Counted from the first letter of the stretch, positions 22,513 to 35,223 are shown. The stretch: DNA of 64,000 bases from Tretioscincus oriximinensis (GCA_022410635.1 JAJVDF010000256.1:921452-985451), one strand, 5' to 3'. Notes: generated by a model not told the origin, from the sequence alone. Made by a program: numbers and translations.

Positions 22513-23683
22513 CTGGAAGCAGAGGCTCGCTCATTTGAGAATGAAGAATCTGCCAAAATGTATGAGATTCTCATACAATTCCCTGCACTGTGCACATGTT
22601 TGGTGCTAAAATGCTGCCAGCCAGCTTGCTTTCCAAACAGAAAAAGGAAGCCTGAACATGTATTGAAGGTGGTTTTCAAGCTGCCCAAATGGTCTGTTAA
22701 ACTGTGATTCATATATGCATTGTACATAATGCAGATGCAAGGTTATTGACCACAGTGTTTATTTATTTTCACTAAATTAGGATTTATTGACATAATACGT
22801 ACAATGCTCCAGTACAGCTGATCAATAAAATTATTCTCTCTATGTGTATGTATGTGTGTGTGGAACCTCTCCAGTTCAAATGAGTTAGAGAAGTGAGTGT
22901 AGTGAAGTTCTGGGTTAACTAGGTTGCTAAAAACAGAGCTGTTGATAGGAAAAAAGGTGTTATTTGGCAAGTATAACACATTGCCTTGCATTTATCTGTA
23001 TTCCATTTTGATATCAGGGTACCTGTATGTTGACACAGCCTGAATCTAAGTAATGCACATTGGATGATGGGTACAGTAGTGTGGATGTAACATAGCATGA
23101 TATAACAGATAATTAGAAGGTCTACTACTGATATGTAACTCCATGTTCTCCTGCTAAGTTATTTTCTAAATTATTGCTCCTGTACAAACATTGTTTTCTT
23201 TTCTACTTCCACATTCAGCACCATTCCCCTTGAAGTGCATAATTCCACAGGGTCTGACAGAGTTAGATATCTCTCTCCTAGAGGCAGCATGGAAAATGTG
23301 TTGATAATTTGAGCAGTGGGATGAGCAAGCTCCCTTGTGTATTTCTCAGCAGTCACACATTTTGCCATTGTATTAACACTATTCAACAGAACAAGAGAGT
23401 TAAGATGTGAATTGCATGTTTCTAGCTCTCCATGGAATATAACAATGCTTTGCCAGACTCTTAGACCCTAAGAAAACACAACAAATTACAAGGTCACTCT
23501 AAGGGTGCATTTTGTCATTTACTGCCCTGAATACTTTTCTATGCCACCTTTCAAAAATAAGGTTTTTTGAACGAAATTCAGAAAATATGCAGCAATTTTA
23601 GTAACAAAGTTAACAAAATCCATCTTCATCATTATCATTTTAAAACTCAAATGAACATTAAAATTCTTCATGCTCTAAATAGA
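22513..23683. other. Unique DNA with a short TG microsatellite
   Basis: A (TGTA/TG)n run lies at 22843-22863. No gene recognised; short frames on both strands lack domains. Confidence 0.4.
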
Positions 23684-25005
23684 ATCATAGAATTATAGAG
23701 TTGGAAGGGACCTCCATGGTTATCGGGTCCAACCCCCTGCTCAATGCAGGATTCATGAAACCATCTCAGACAGATGACTGTCCAGTCTCTGTTTGAAAAC
23801 TTCCAGTGAAGGTGAACTCACCACCTCCTGTGGCAAACTGTTCCACTGGTTTATTACCCTGACTGTTAGAAAGGTTTTTTTTCTGATATCTATCTAAATC
23901 TACTCCTTTACAGTTTCATCTCATTGTTTCTAGTCCTTACATGTGTCAGCGAGAACAATGCTGATCCCTCCGCTCTGTGGCAGCCCTTCACATATTTGTA
24001 GACAGCTATCAGGTCTCCTCTAAGTCTTCTCTTTTGCAGACTAAACATCCCCAGATCCTTTAACCATTCCTCCTGGGACATGGCTTCCAGACCACACACC
24101 ATCCTTGCAACTCTCTTCTGGACTTGCTCTAGTTTATCAATGTCCTTTTTAAAATTGCCCCCCCCCCCCCCCCCAGAACTGAATATAGTTTTCCAAGTGT
24201 GGTCATACTAAAGTACTGTGCATAGGAATAATTGCTTCATGTGATCAAGATTCCATGCTTCTCTTAATACACCCCAGGATGGTGTTTGTCTTTTTTTGCA
24301 GCTGCTTCACACTGTTGACTCATGTTTACGCAGTAATCTACCAATACACCAAGGTCCTTTTCACCTGTGGTGCTGTTCAGATATATTCATCCCATTCTAT
24401 GTGTGCTGTTTTCATTTATTTATTTTTTGCCCAGATGTAGGATCGTGCATTTCTCTCTATTAACTATTCTGTTAGTTTCAGTGCATTGTTCCAACTTGTC
24501 TAGTTCTTTTTTTAATCCTTTCTCTATCTTATTTAGTATTAGCAACACCGCCTAGCTTTGTGTCATCAGCAAATTTTATATGTTTTCCTTCAATTCCCTC
24601 ATCTAGGTCATTTATAAATATGTTAAATAGCATTGGGCCCAGGACAGACCCTTGTGGTACTCCATTTGAAACATTCTTCCAATTTGATGTGCAACCATTT
24701 ATTACCACTCTCTGAGTACGATCACTAAGCCAGTTTTGAATCCATCTAACTGTTGTTTTGTCAATCCTATACTTGACATTTTTTCAACAAGGATGGAATG
24801 AGATACTTTGTCAAATGCTTTACTGAAATCAAGATATACCACATCTACTGCATTTCCCTGATCAACCTATTTGGTGATTATATCATAGAGAGAAATTAGA
24901 TTAGTCTGGCATGACCTGTTTGTTACAAGTCCATGTTGGCTCTGGTTAATTACCGCATTCTTGTACAAGTGTTGGCATATATGCTGCTTTATAACTTGTT
25001 CACTT
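23684..25005 (-). mobile_element. CR1 LINE (subfamily B), 5'-truncated
   Basis: The right end of the element lies at the left: AGAATCATAGAATTATAGAG is the reverse complement of the ATTCTATGATTCTATGA-type terminal repeat of CR1. It continues through 3'UTR and C-terminal ORF2 (GYHRAEGSALFSL-like block), a 17-bp C tract (24158-24174), and into the RT palm (minus-strand [18 protein letters not shown] near 24590-24640). The 5' truncation is near 25005. Stops and indels are present throughout. It is a sister of 41446-44470. Confidence 0.92.
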
Positions 25006-25861
25006 TCATCATATACAAGCACTCACAAGATCTCAAACCCATAAGATATGGGGACATGAAAAAACAGAACTCTTCAGCCATGTTTTTGAAGCTTGGTGTT
25101 ATCCTTCCAGGGAGAAAGAGAGGCAAAAAGGGTTTATTTGAAATAAAATCTATATTATTCTATGTATTTTAATTTGTATTGCTGAGACTCATTCACTGGG
25201 ACCCTTGGGTAATGAATGGAGTATAAACTGTGAAATAAATACAAGATAAAACAAACAAAGAAGATTGTTCTTTTCCCCATTTGGTTTACACCCCCCTCTG
25301 TGAGTGCATTATTGGTCCACTGTACGTATTCATTTTCATTGGGAGAATTACTGAGCTTTTTTTTTCTCCTTCAGTTATTTATATTTCTACTATCCTTGCA
25401 CTTTCCTCAAATGTATGGAAGCTTCTCTCTTGGGTATATGTGGCCTTGTTTTGGAAAGATAAACAACTTTGTTCAAAGCCTGAATACAGAGCTGTCAAAC
25501 ATCCGTTGCTGCTAGTAGAACAGAGGTCAAGTGGGATCAGAAGTCAGAATAGGCGATGATTGTAGAGAGTTCTATTCAAGGAAACCTGAAAATTGACCTC
25601 ACTGAATTCAGTGGATTATTCACACGCCAGACAACGCCGAACTGACAAGGCATTAAGGTGAAAATAAAAGTGAACTCACGCACTGAATTTCTTCCATTGT
25701 TGGGATGCTATCCATATTGTCTTCATGGAACTGCTGCCTCTGTCTGTATTGTCAAAGGTATGTTTTTTTCCCCAGTAGTAAAATAAGATTGTGAAATTCA
25801 AAGAGTAAGAAAGGTTGAAGATAAAATCAATATTAAAAGAATAAACCCTGACTGTTCATTA
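25006..25861. other. Unique DNA, one possible LINE tail
   Basis: At 25165-25250 CTGAGACTCATTCACTGGG, then ACCCTTGGGTAATG and A-rich sequence vaguely resemble an L2-like 3' end. Nothing else is supported. Confidence 0.3.
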
Positions 25862-26085
25862 GATGGACTAATATTGAAGTTGAAGCTTAAACACTCTGGA
25901 CACACAATGAAAAGGCAGAATTAATTGCAAGAAGTCTTGATGCTTGGGAAGATTGAAGGCAAAAGGAGAAAGGAGTGGATGAGGATCAGATGGATTGATG
26001 GAGCAGTAAAGTTTGTGAGCAGGTACAGGACAGAAGGATCAGGCACACTGTGGTCCATGGTCACATTAAGAAAGGGCTGAATCAC
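25862..26085 (+). mobile_element. RTE-BovB LINE, C-terminal relic
   Basis: Readable pieces are LILKLKLKHSGHTMKRQN, then LMLGKIEGKRRKEWMRIRW followed by IDG. These are the hallmark C-terminal blocks of BovB ORF2. One stop and a short gap separate the two pieces. BovB is abundant in squamates and known for horizontal transfer among vertebrates. A second BovB relic from a more upstream part of ORF2 lies at 62525-63060. Confidence 0.82.
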
Positions 26086-27167
26086 AAATCAATGAGATCT
26101 TGCTGTACATGTGTTGTTCCGTCTTTAACACACCATAAGTGTTGAGAAGTTCAGAAATTGTTGAAAAAATTCCACCATGTTTCTGAGAAATTCTTGTTGC
26201 CTTGAGAATATTTCTTTCTCAAAGATTCTTTGTATAAGAAGGTGGCATTCAGTATTGCCACTGCTCCAGAGAAACACAATCAATGGCTGGCCACTGTGAA
26301 AACAGACTATTGGACGAGATGCACCATGGAATTGAAATAGTAGGACACATATTATATCCTGTAATCATTGCTTTATCATAAAACAATTTTTGTTATTTTA
26401 TATTCCATTCCATGTAGATGATGAGATATGAACTGTTGACTCCAGATTATTGGATTCCCCAAACCCAGGTTTTTGCACCCCAAGGATAGTGTAAAAAGAC
26501 ACAAAGAACTGCAATCAGATGAGTATGACATTGTGTGAGGAGGGGAGGGAGTGGGAAACTGAAAAAGGTGAGATCAGGGAAGAACAACTCTAGACTTAAT
26601 AATTTTTTATAAGGAAACAAGGAAATTAATGGAGACTTACTTTCATAATTGAAGTCCTGACTTTTTTTTTGTGCCTTGCTAGACAAATATTAGTGACTAT
26701 CTGCCCAATGAACCATTTTAAAAAAAAACTTAGGGGCAGAAGTATAAAATATATATTTAACATGGTACTTCAAAGTCTATTGTGATGTCCATAGTTCAAC
26801 TCTTTGTATCTACCTTCCCTATTCCGCTTTTAATAAAAGTGGATTACCTTGATGTAGTTTCAACACCACCAATTTTTATGTAACAGGGTGATCCACTGCA
26901 GAAGTGTACTATAGTCACCTGCCATCTGAGTTCCATTCTGCTATACTGAATGAGGCAACAGGATTCCCTGCATTGTCTTTCACCCTTTGCCCCATCATGA
27001 AAACATGCAGGGATGTTCTCTGCTTGAATGCTGTTTGTCTTGCTTGAAAGCAGCTATGAAGTTTGCAGCATTCTCCAATAGAAATTATAATAAGTAAATA
27101 TCCAAAGATAAGTGTGTTAAACCTACAGGCTTATTGCATCCATTCCCATGAGCACATTAGTCTGTAA
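26086..27167. other. Unique DNA, nothing recognised
   Basis: No repeat or gene that I can support. Confidence 0.4.
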
Positions 27168-27260
27168 CATTTGAGGAAGCAGACCTGTCTCCAAAAGTAC
27201 ATGCTATCAATCTTATTATTGGTGCTGTCTTAGGTGCTACAAGATTCCTTGCTAGGCAAT
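27168..27260 (+). mobile_element. Relic of the fold-back (Penelope-like?) family
   Basis: TTTGAGGAAGCAGACCTGTC, then AAAAGTACATGCTATC, then TCTTAGGTGCTACAAGATTC and CTTGCTAG correspond in order to the core and 3' part of the fold-back elements at 48697 and 52958 (read on their minus strand) and 52737-52812. The copy is old and lacks the inverted 5' part. Confidence 0.55.
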
Positions 27261-27377
27261 CTATGTGCAAACACATCACGGCTAACTTGGAGTTAGCAGC
27301 ATTACAACACATAGAGGAGATTAATGTGCAGATGTTAAGAACAAGTCTTTTAATGGAGAGACCAATCATTTTAGGCC

Positions 27378-27621
27378 CATGTGTCTGCCATGGAGAGGGA
27401 TAAGCATCCTCTACAGGCATTAGCTTCAGCCAACCTAGCTGTTCAAAAGTGAGCAATCGCAAGTAGATGAATAGGGATCATCATCTCAATGTGATGGGGA
27501 ACACAGAATGTAAGCTTGTAAACCACTTTGAATATCTTCAGGAAAAAAAGCAGGTGACATTTTCTTTTTCCTCTTCTTTCTCCTCCTCTTCTTCCTCTCC
27601 TTCCTCTCCTTCCTCTTCCTG
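27378..27621 (+). mobile_element. SINE-A, old diverged copy with CTT/CTC tail
   Basis: GAGAGGGATAAGCATCCTCT, GCCAACCTAGCTGTTC, GTAAGCTTGTAAACCACTTT and an AGAAAAGCGGGG-like region follow the SINE-A order with many substitutions. The 3' end is a TTC/CTC/CCT-rich tract (27561-27621), again a triplet-like tail. Confidence 0.7.
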
Positions 27622-27639
27622 TACTACTAATGGTGATGA

Positions 27640-27765
27640 TGATGCATTTTAGGGAACTCTTATCTGATGTGTAGAAGTATTATTCCCATGTAAACAGTAT
27701 GAAATAGTAAGCTCTCTAAAATGCATTATTAAACCTGTAGAAATAGGGTCTTAATTTGATCAAGC
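27640..27765. repeat. Small inverted-repeat element (family shared with 55023-55145)
   Basis: GATGCATTTTAGGGAAC near the left end is inverted in CTCTCTAAAATGCATTA. The right end GAAATAGGGTCTTA matches the right end of 55023-55145 (CAAATAGGGTCTCA). This suggests a MITE family; the class is unknown. Confidence 0.4.
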
Positions 27766-28599
27766 ATTAAAATCAGTCCTGTAAAAATGAATCAAAAGTT
27801 GACTGTAAAATGTATTGATATATATTTGTTTACAGGAATATAAGAATCATTTTTATGAGAAGAGAGGAGCTTTTAACTAGCAACACTGTGTATAAATTGT
27901 TAACTGTTTATGTACAACATTTTCTCCATCACTTTTGTGTTCTTTGTGGCACTGTCAACAAGTAGGTTTCCTATCTATTGACATTTGGGAGGAGTGTGGG
28001 GAGGAGCTAGAAAGCACTAAAGCAACCATCATCAAAAGAGAGGCAATTTTGGCATACTTAGATCAGGTGTTATTGGGAAAAAATTCACTTCAGAACTGAT
28101 TTTTAAAAATATATTTTAGTTTCTGGATCCCTATAATAGGAAGTGAGGAACATTGCAAGAAGAAAAAGCAGCTTAGAAGCCATTTATTAAATTGCAACCT
28201 CAATTTTAAGCCAGACATATTTTGAGTTATTATGATACACATATTTGTCAAACATTCCTCCTGGCTGGTTGAAAAGGATTTATATTTGATTTCAAAGATG
28301 ATGCATTATCGAGATGGTTGCTAGTATCCTGCCTTTGGCTGTGCTGAACTGCAGTGCAATCATAGCTGGGTTTGGCTCAATTAGTAGGTGCAATTAGACA
28401 GGTCTTTTTAAAGTTGCCTCCTTATAGTGTCCTATCCCCAGATGCAGAAAAACAGTTGTTTGACTACACAGCTGATACTGTAGCCTATGTTTGCCTTCAA
28501 GTCCAGTAACAATTATCTTGACTATGGATGCTACCCACTGACACCTTGCCTTGAAGCAAAGCATCTTTTCTTTTTTAATTTATGTCATATCATTTTCAG

Positions 28600-28650
28600 A
28601 CAATAGTACTCAGATGATAGATAGATGGATAGATGGATGGAATGATAGAA
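28600..28650. repeat. Short imperfect GATA/GATG microsatellite
   Basis: GATAGATAGATGGATAGATG is followed by GATGGAATGATAG. Degenerate. Confidence 0.7.
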
Positions 28651-29204
28651 AGAGCAAATGAGCAAAGAATTTACATAGAGGTTCTTAGCTCTATTGTCTA
28701 ATAAGACAATTTGCAAATGTGTTTTATATATATGTCAACTACAATGTAACCCTACGGTGTTGATCTACAAAGAAAAAAATGCACTAAATTCTAATGAACA
28801 GTGAACCAGCATATTTCTTTAATGTCACAAAACATTTAATGTTTTAAATTGATAGTGTTTCAATTTAAGAAATACTATATAATTATATCATAAAATGCCG
28901 TCAGCATTTTTCCCCACTCATAGTTTTTCTGAGTAGCTGGACAGAAACTACTATTGATTTGATTCCCTCCCCCCGTTTTTCCTCCTTACCTCAGATGTTC
29001 CTTTTCTCTGCCTTCTCTTCTCCAGCTCCACTCAGAATATCTAATTAATTATACTAACACCAGTGCTCTGACAGCGTATGTGATGGCTCTTCCTTGAAGG
29101 TGCTGTTTAGTGTTTGCTATTTTCTTTTTACCTTCAAAATAGCTTTCAATTAGGCACAGAATATTTATCAAGCTACTAGCATCCCATATTGTTTGTAATT
29201 ATGA

Positions 29205-29740
29205 CTCACACTGTGATGCGGTAAATTAAGAAACTTGCAATTAAGAAGGGCCTTAATATATTTGAGGGCTTGAGAGAGCAGATCAATAAGTTATACATGC
29301 AGGTGAAGGAGTGCCGTGGGAAGCTAATCTTTCACTCTTTATAAAGCCCATGCTAGCTTCATTTCTGGTTTTATTTGTGTGGGGTGTAAGGCCATGTTNC
29401 TACTATAGCAGTGTGTGAATTGGAACAAATGATTTTGAACAATAGGTTTCTGAACTGCAGCAACTCAAACTGAAAGTTCTATTTTCGTACCAGCTACTGT
29501 TGCAACCTTCAATATGAAAGGTCTCTAACAGGTGAAGAATGAAGATTTAGCAATCACTCTCATGCTACCCGCTTTAATGAAATATAATTAATGGCCTGGC
29601 AGAGAAATTAAACTGTGTGAGGCAAATTGTTTGACCGAGACCGGAGAACAGGCCTTAAATTCTCCTTAATCCATCCAATTCTGTATAATCCCAATGCAAA
29701 TGATCTTCTAAGGAAGAGCAAATTAAAGCAATAGAAAGGA
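29205..29740. other. Candidate conserved non-coding block (contains one N)
   Basis: This is repeat-free, with long stretches of homeobox-type words (CAATTAAG, ATATAATTAATGG, CCTTAATCC) and an octamer-like ATGCAAAT. It has no open frame of note. The single ambiguous base of the window is at 29399. The texture is that of a vertebrate enhancer-type conserved element, but no alignment was possible. Confidence 0.28.
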
Positions 29741-30616
29741 AGTGCACCAAGGTGTTAACTCTTGGTGGTGCCTACTAGAAGTCTATTTATGTCTGTCCAT
29801 TTACAGTAAACTGTATTGCTTTTATTTCTCTTCAAAGTCAATTGTTTCCTTTGCTTTCCATGTTATTTAATTTCAAGCTGTACGCTTTTGTTGCTTTTTG
29901 CCTTTCCAATGGTTTTATTAACATAACATTTAAGCTGTATTCCCAGCATGAACCAACCATCTTTTCTAGCCATAGAGTATCTGGGGACTGGGATCCTGGC
30001 ACACTCATTCAGCCTAGATAATCATTGGAAGCAAACAGACTGCTCACAGAGAATTTTACTTCAGTTGCAGCAAGAGAGCATATAGGGAAAGGCCTGGGGC
30101 AACTATTGCTAAGCTGGAAAAATGAATTAGACACACTCTTAAATGGAATGTGAAAACATTACATTCATTCAGCAAGGAAGGAGAAAAGGTTAGAGCAAGA
30201 GGCTCTTTATTACTCCTGTCTGAGAAAGTGAAAAACACATTTGTGAATATATTACCCATTCTTATGATCTGAAGGTTGTCCTTCAGCTAAATTATCCCTG
30301 GTGCTAGTGTAGCTCTCAGAAACTTTGCTGAGGAGAAAGTTCAACTGACTTTTAGATAAGGTTCAATGGTTGTTATCTTTTGTGTATGGCACCTAACAAG
30401 TCAATCCTACACTCATTTAGTGGAAAGTCCTTGGAACTTACTGTCTGGATTATATACTTAAACTACACTCAAAATTTCCATCCATATGCTGGTGTAAACT
30501 AGCCTTTTCTGTTTGTCAGTGAGTGATAAAATAAAGTTCTCATATGCAGCACCTCTTGCCCAGGGTCTCCTACAGTCTGTTCTAACAGATGCATGTCAGG
30601 CTCCTATTCAAGAATA
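29741..30616. other. Unique DNA, nothing recognised
   Basis: No gene or repeat supported; the 67-codon minus frame at 30056-30259 lacks a domain. Confidence 0.35.
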
Positions 30617-30816
30617 CAGGGTGCTTCAAAAAATGTATACACACTTTGAACTTCCATACGATATACAGAATCAGTGATGACTCGTACTCATTTGTTATTT
30701 ACGTTTTATTTACATTGGACTTTAAGGTTTCTAATTTCTTGAAATTTAACTTTGTAGAACAGTAAATAATTTTTCTATGGAAGTTCACAGTGTGTATTCA
30801 TTTTTGAAGCACCCTG
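30617..30816. mobile_element. Mariner-type MITE, copy 1 (200 bp)
   Basis: It begins CAGGGTGCTTCAAAAAATG and ends with a near-perfect inverted copy (...GAAGCACCCTG). TA dinucleotides lie immediately outside both ends (30615-30616, 30817-30818), the Tc1/mariner target duplication. The inverted ends extend beyond 40 bp with mismatches. No transposase. A sister copy is at 50936-51145. Confidence 0.92.
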
Positions 30817-31665
30817 TATATCCCAAAACATGGTCCAGTGTAGGGAGGATCTGAATATTAATAAACATTGCATTGAATGGGTTTTAAAAATATCCTGTTG
30901 ATGTGAATTAAACACATTCATATTTGGTAATGAAGAAGCATGTTTTACTTCTCTACTCATCTTTGTTTAGTTTCCCCATTCTGGACAGTGAAATGATCTT
31001 ATGTCACAGCTATTTTATTAAGCTATTATTGTTAATACAAAGGCTGGGTGGCCCATCATTCATATTACTGATCTAGGAGTACAGCAGTACAATGAGATAG
31101 GTGACACCAAACAATGGAGAACACAACATTTTAGCTGTTCTTCCCACCGAATAAGCAACTAGATCTTAATACTATTCAACAGTCAGTGACCTTCCAATCA
31201 ATTCCTAAACCCTAGTACAGCATCATGTTTCCTTACCCTTGGTGCTGTATGTCAACCCCTAAATTAGCCTTTCACCTCTCTCGCTTCTAGGCTCTAGGCA
31301 CCTTTCTTCCTGTCTTTGTCCTTCTCAGGGCTGGCAGTCTTCTGGCTATCTCTTACTTCCTGACCATCTAGTCAGTGCCTGCTAGTACCGTACTGTCACA
31401 GCATTTCCTTTCCCCAGCCATGCCTTCCTCCTCAGCATTCCATAGCTAAGGATGCCCATAAGCCTTTGGGTCCAAATGTTTGGCTATGCACTTATGGATT
31501 AAAGATTCAAGTATTAACGTGATGGTTTTCAATACAAAAACAGAAACATAGATTTGTTCCCAGTTATCAATTTTGAGAGGTTTATTAATAGAAATGAAAT
31601 TTACCATATCAAATCAAAAATAAATCCAGTTGTATTCAGTGCTGCGCAGAATAGGGATAATAGGG
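30817..31665. other. Unique DNA, nothing recognised
   Basis: No feature supported. Confidence 0.4.
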
Positions 31666-31851
31666 TAGGGTTCCCAGTAAATCCAGACTAGAGCTTTACA
31701 GCTTTAATGGTTTTAGAAGAGAGAACACTTTACCAGGTGTAGCTTACAGTATAACACCTGCAGTACAATGTGTGTGTGTGTGTGTGGTGTGTCACTTTTC
31801 ACACCCTTTTAAAGGTGCAAATCTCTACTCTAGATTTTATCTGGTACCTCA
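31666..31851. mobile_element. hAT-like MITE, old copy, containing a (GT)n tract
   Basis: The left end TAGGGTTCCCAGTAAATCC with AGAGCTTTACAGCTTTAATG is inverted at the right end (TAGATTTTATCTGGTACC). The family is also seen at 35806-35952, and one internal half at about 4420-4560. A (GT)n microsatellite lies at about 31769-31787 inside it. Target duplications are no longer visible. Confidence 0.6.
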
Positions 31852-33604
31852 AGATTAGGGTGGAAGGCTAAATTGTTATGACTATTAACATTCAATCCCT
31901 TCTAAAGACTTGTGTGTTTCTTTAAAGAAAGGCAACAAACCCATCACACATGCGACATGATTTGCATTTACTTGTCTTCATCCATTTTATCCACTGTCTT
32001 AATCTGCATCCACACGTAGGGCTAAAACCCACTTCCACAGTGATTGCATGTGATTGGCTGTGCGCAGCCTTCCCTCTGTCTGGCCTTTCTTTGCAGGGCT
32101 CTATGCTGATTGGCAGAGCAGGCAACATTTAAGATAGCAGCAGATTTTCAGCGCACTGCACCATGAAAGCTGCAATATCAGCTCCTCAGTAAATCTACTG
32201 CAAGGCAGAGTTAGGGTTAGGATTAGGGTCACTGACAAACCACCATTATGTCTGTAGGAGCCACCGGGATGACGTTCCTATGCAGACCAGTATGCCATGT
32301 AGATGCAGCCTTAGTTTCTGTTTGTAAAGCCTCAGTAATCCATCCCATAGTCTGTGCAAACAGAGCCTAAGACAGAACAAGCTAATTGACTTCTACTAAA
32401 ATGGATTAAATTAGGTAAATGCAAATCAGGACTCACCCTCTTGTTGCTGATACTAAATAAAGCTCAATTCCTTTGTAAGGATAATAAAAGTTATGGAACT
32501 GATATGTTCTTGGCTTCTCTGTTTAATTTCCAGGAAAAATTTGGTGAAAAATGCTTAGCTATCTGGCTGCAGTTTTGACCCTCAATGACATGGACCAAGC
32601 AGACTTTGTGTCAAGATGAGACTCCTTTGACCAAAAGAGTAGATAGAATGGCAAGAATATCTGCATGAAATTAATTGGTAATGTTTTTACAAGAATGAAT
32701 TGCTTGAAAGACTTATGTCTCATTAGGCTTGTGAACATGAAATAGATTCTATATTTAAATTTGTTCTTGGTCTTTTCCTATAGCAGAAACTCATCTTGAG
32801 CCTTTCTGCACTTTTCATTGTTCCTTACCAGTGTACAAAGGATCTCTCTTCTGTAAGTTATCATAGTAAATGGGAGACTCTATCCTCTAATAATAATATA
32901 CCTTCTCCACAAGCTGTAATATTATCCAGATCAGGACCTCAATATTAAGGCCTACCAATAAACTAGCCAATGCTAATCCACAACAGAAGTGTGGAGAAGA
33001 TGCATGCTTCTGTGTTCAGCTTCCACCCATTTCGGTAACATGTCTTATCAGACCACTGAAATACATCCCTCTGGAAGTTCTAGACTTCGTGTTCAGGCTT
33101 AAACCAGTATGAGGACTGGACTGGAACACCATCACTGTGTGGACAGCATTATGATAGCTCAGAGCAACTTATGCTGACCTTGGAATGACAGGAGCCACTG
33201 CTCCATGGCTCCAAATTTAAAAAACAAAAAAACCCAAATAAGAAAATCAAAGAAAGAAAGTTTATTTTATCCTTATAATTATATTCTATCATTTATATTT
33301 GTGAAACAGTTATTATGTCTAGGTGGGAAAATAGATGCTAAAATGCTAACATGATAGCATCTTGCACATTTTTTCTACTGGACTTTGATATCAAATGATT
33401 TTCTCCAGCCACACTTTGGGCACAGTATTCCTGCTTCAAGCTCATGCTCATGGATCAGAAAGAATGGACATTCTAGTGCAGGCTCCAATTGGGCAAGAGG
33501 GGAATGGGCTGAGAAGATTTAGGTTACAATCTCTACTGTCTGTTATTCCAGAATGTTTGCTGTTATGTTAAGATTGTAAGCAATCCACCATAGGTAAGGA
33601 GCAG
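31852..33604. other. Unique DNA; short telomere-like motif
   Basis: No gene. At 32210-32228 three units of TTAGGG/TTAGGA occur in tandem, too short to call an interstitial telomere. At 32250-32370 a weak similarity to the 55023-55145 repeat (AGTCTGTGCAAACAGAGCCT) is visible. Confidence 0.35.
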
Positions 33605-34940
33605 GAGATAATCTAGACCCATTTCAATCTGGCTTCAGGCCAAGTCATGGCACAGAAACCGCCTTGGTTGCCCTGGCTGATTACCTACTCCGGGAGAGGG
33701 ATGGGGGGAAATGCGACCCTGTTGGTTTTCCTGGACTTCTCAGCGGCTTTTGATACAATTGACCATGGTATCCTCCTAGAGAGACTAAGGAGTTTAGGAG
33801 TTGGTGGCACTGCATTGCAGTGGTTCGGGTCCTATCTCCAAGGCCGCTTCCAGAGAGTGTTGATGGGGGAGTCTTACTCGACACCCTGGGAGCTCACTTG
33901 TGGGGTTCCTCAGGGGTCGATCCTCTTTCCCATGCTGTTCAACATCTATATGAAGCCTCTGGGAGAGGTCATCAGGAGATTTGGAGTAAAGTGTCATCAA
34001 TATGCAGATGACACTCAGTTCTATCTCTGTGTTCCATCTGAATCAGGAGAGGTAGTTGAAGTGCTTGACAGGTGCCTGGAGGCAGTGATGGGCTGGATGG
34101 GGCCAATAAATTGAAACTGAAACCAGACAAGACAGAGGTGCTGAGTGTTGGGGCATCCCGAGTTCGTGAAGTGGGGAGGTGCCCTGTCCTTGGTGAGGTA
34201 GAATTACCCTATAAGGGACGGGTGTGAAATCTTGGGGTGCTTCTGGACTCTGCACTGACACTTGAAAATCAGGTGGAGGCAGTGGCCAGGAGTGCCTACT
34301 TCTGAACAGGGATCATCTAGCCACAGTAATCCATGCTCTGGTAACTTCCAGATTGGACTATTGTAATGCGCTCTATATGGGGCTGCCCTTGAAAATGGTT
34401 CGGAAGCTGCAGCTGGTGCAGAATGCAGCAGCTAGACTGCTGACCGGAACTGCTGGCCGGACGCACATCACACCGGTGTTGAAAGAACTGCACTGGCTGC
34501 CCATCTGCTACTGAGCCTAATTCAAGGTGCTGACTTTAACTTATAAAGCCCTAAATAACTTGGGTCCTAAATATCTAAAGGCACGCCTTCTCCAATACCA
34601 ACCTGCCCGTCCCTTAAGATCTGCAGGAAAGGCCCTCCTGGTTGTACCACCCCTTTCAACAGCTAGTGGAGTGGGAACCCGGGGTAGGGCCTTCTCGGTG
34701 GTTGCCCGTCGTCTTTGGAATAGTCTCCCCCTCCAGGTGCGTCTGCCATAATTGTTGTATTCTTTTACAAGTTCCTTGAAGACGCACCTCTTTTACCTGG
34801 CCTTTGGCTGAAGAAATGTTCTTTTTATCCCTACTTTTAAATATTGTTTTTTACTGTTTTAATTTTGTAGTGATATTTTACTGTTTTGGCTGCCCTGAGA
34901 CCTTCGGGTATAGGGCAGCGTATAAGTATAAATAAATAAT
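33605..34940 (+). mobile_element. L2-like LINE, best preserved copy, 5'-truncated
   Basis: It opens with the RT block FQSGFRPSHGTETALVALAD, then after a frameshift the long open block 33647-34114. A second frameshift precedes the KLKLKPDKTEVL block; a gap of about 40 bp relative to 12840-14098 lies near 34305. The thumb/C-terminal region (HWLPICY; LTLTYKALNNLGPKYL), 3'UTR and tail CTGAGACCTTCGGGTATAGG with TAAATAAATAA follow. The spelling of motifs is L2-clade. Low divergence from its relatives suggests it is the youngest L2-like insertion here. Confidence 0.92.
33647..34114 (+). pseudogene. L2-like reverse transcriptase fragment (fingers-palm)
   Basis: The 155 codons contain LVFLDFSAAFDTIDHG (first catalytic Asp block), GVPQGSILFPMLFNIY and YADDTQFYL with the catalytic DD pair (34007-34012). 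The true upstream part is in another frame (FQSGFRPSHG...), showing a frameshift near the G-run at about 33703-33711, so the listed ATG is not a genuine start. It ends at a stop caused by a second frameshift just before the NKLKLKPDKTE block. It would reverse-transcribe LINE RNA if intact; here it is inactive. Confidence 0.9.
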
Positions 34941-35223
34941 GGCAGGTTATTAATTATGCAAATGCTCTGTTTCTGATAGTTGCTGAGACCATTCCCTGAC
35001 CTAAGTGCCAAAAAGGACAAAGAGATAGGTGCTTTAAAAATGTAAGTGTTCCAGATAAAATAAAAAGCATGATATATACGGTGTTTTTCCTGTTATGCAT
35101 AATGGGTTTGGAAAACCCATTAAATTTAATGCAATGCTTTCTGATGCATTTCTAGAATGTATCATGTATTAGTAGATCTGAATTTTCTGGAACACATACC
35201 CAAATATATATGGACTACAAAAT

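Noticed and set aside
32210..32228. Interstitial telomere repeat
   Set aside because: Only three TTAGGG-like units; too short.
33681..34261. Other-frame open reading frames over the L2-like LINE
   Set aside because: Shadows of the reverse transcriptase frame.
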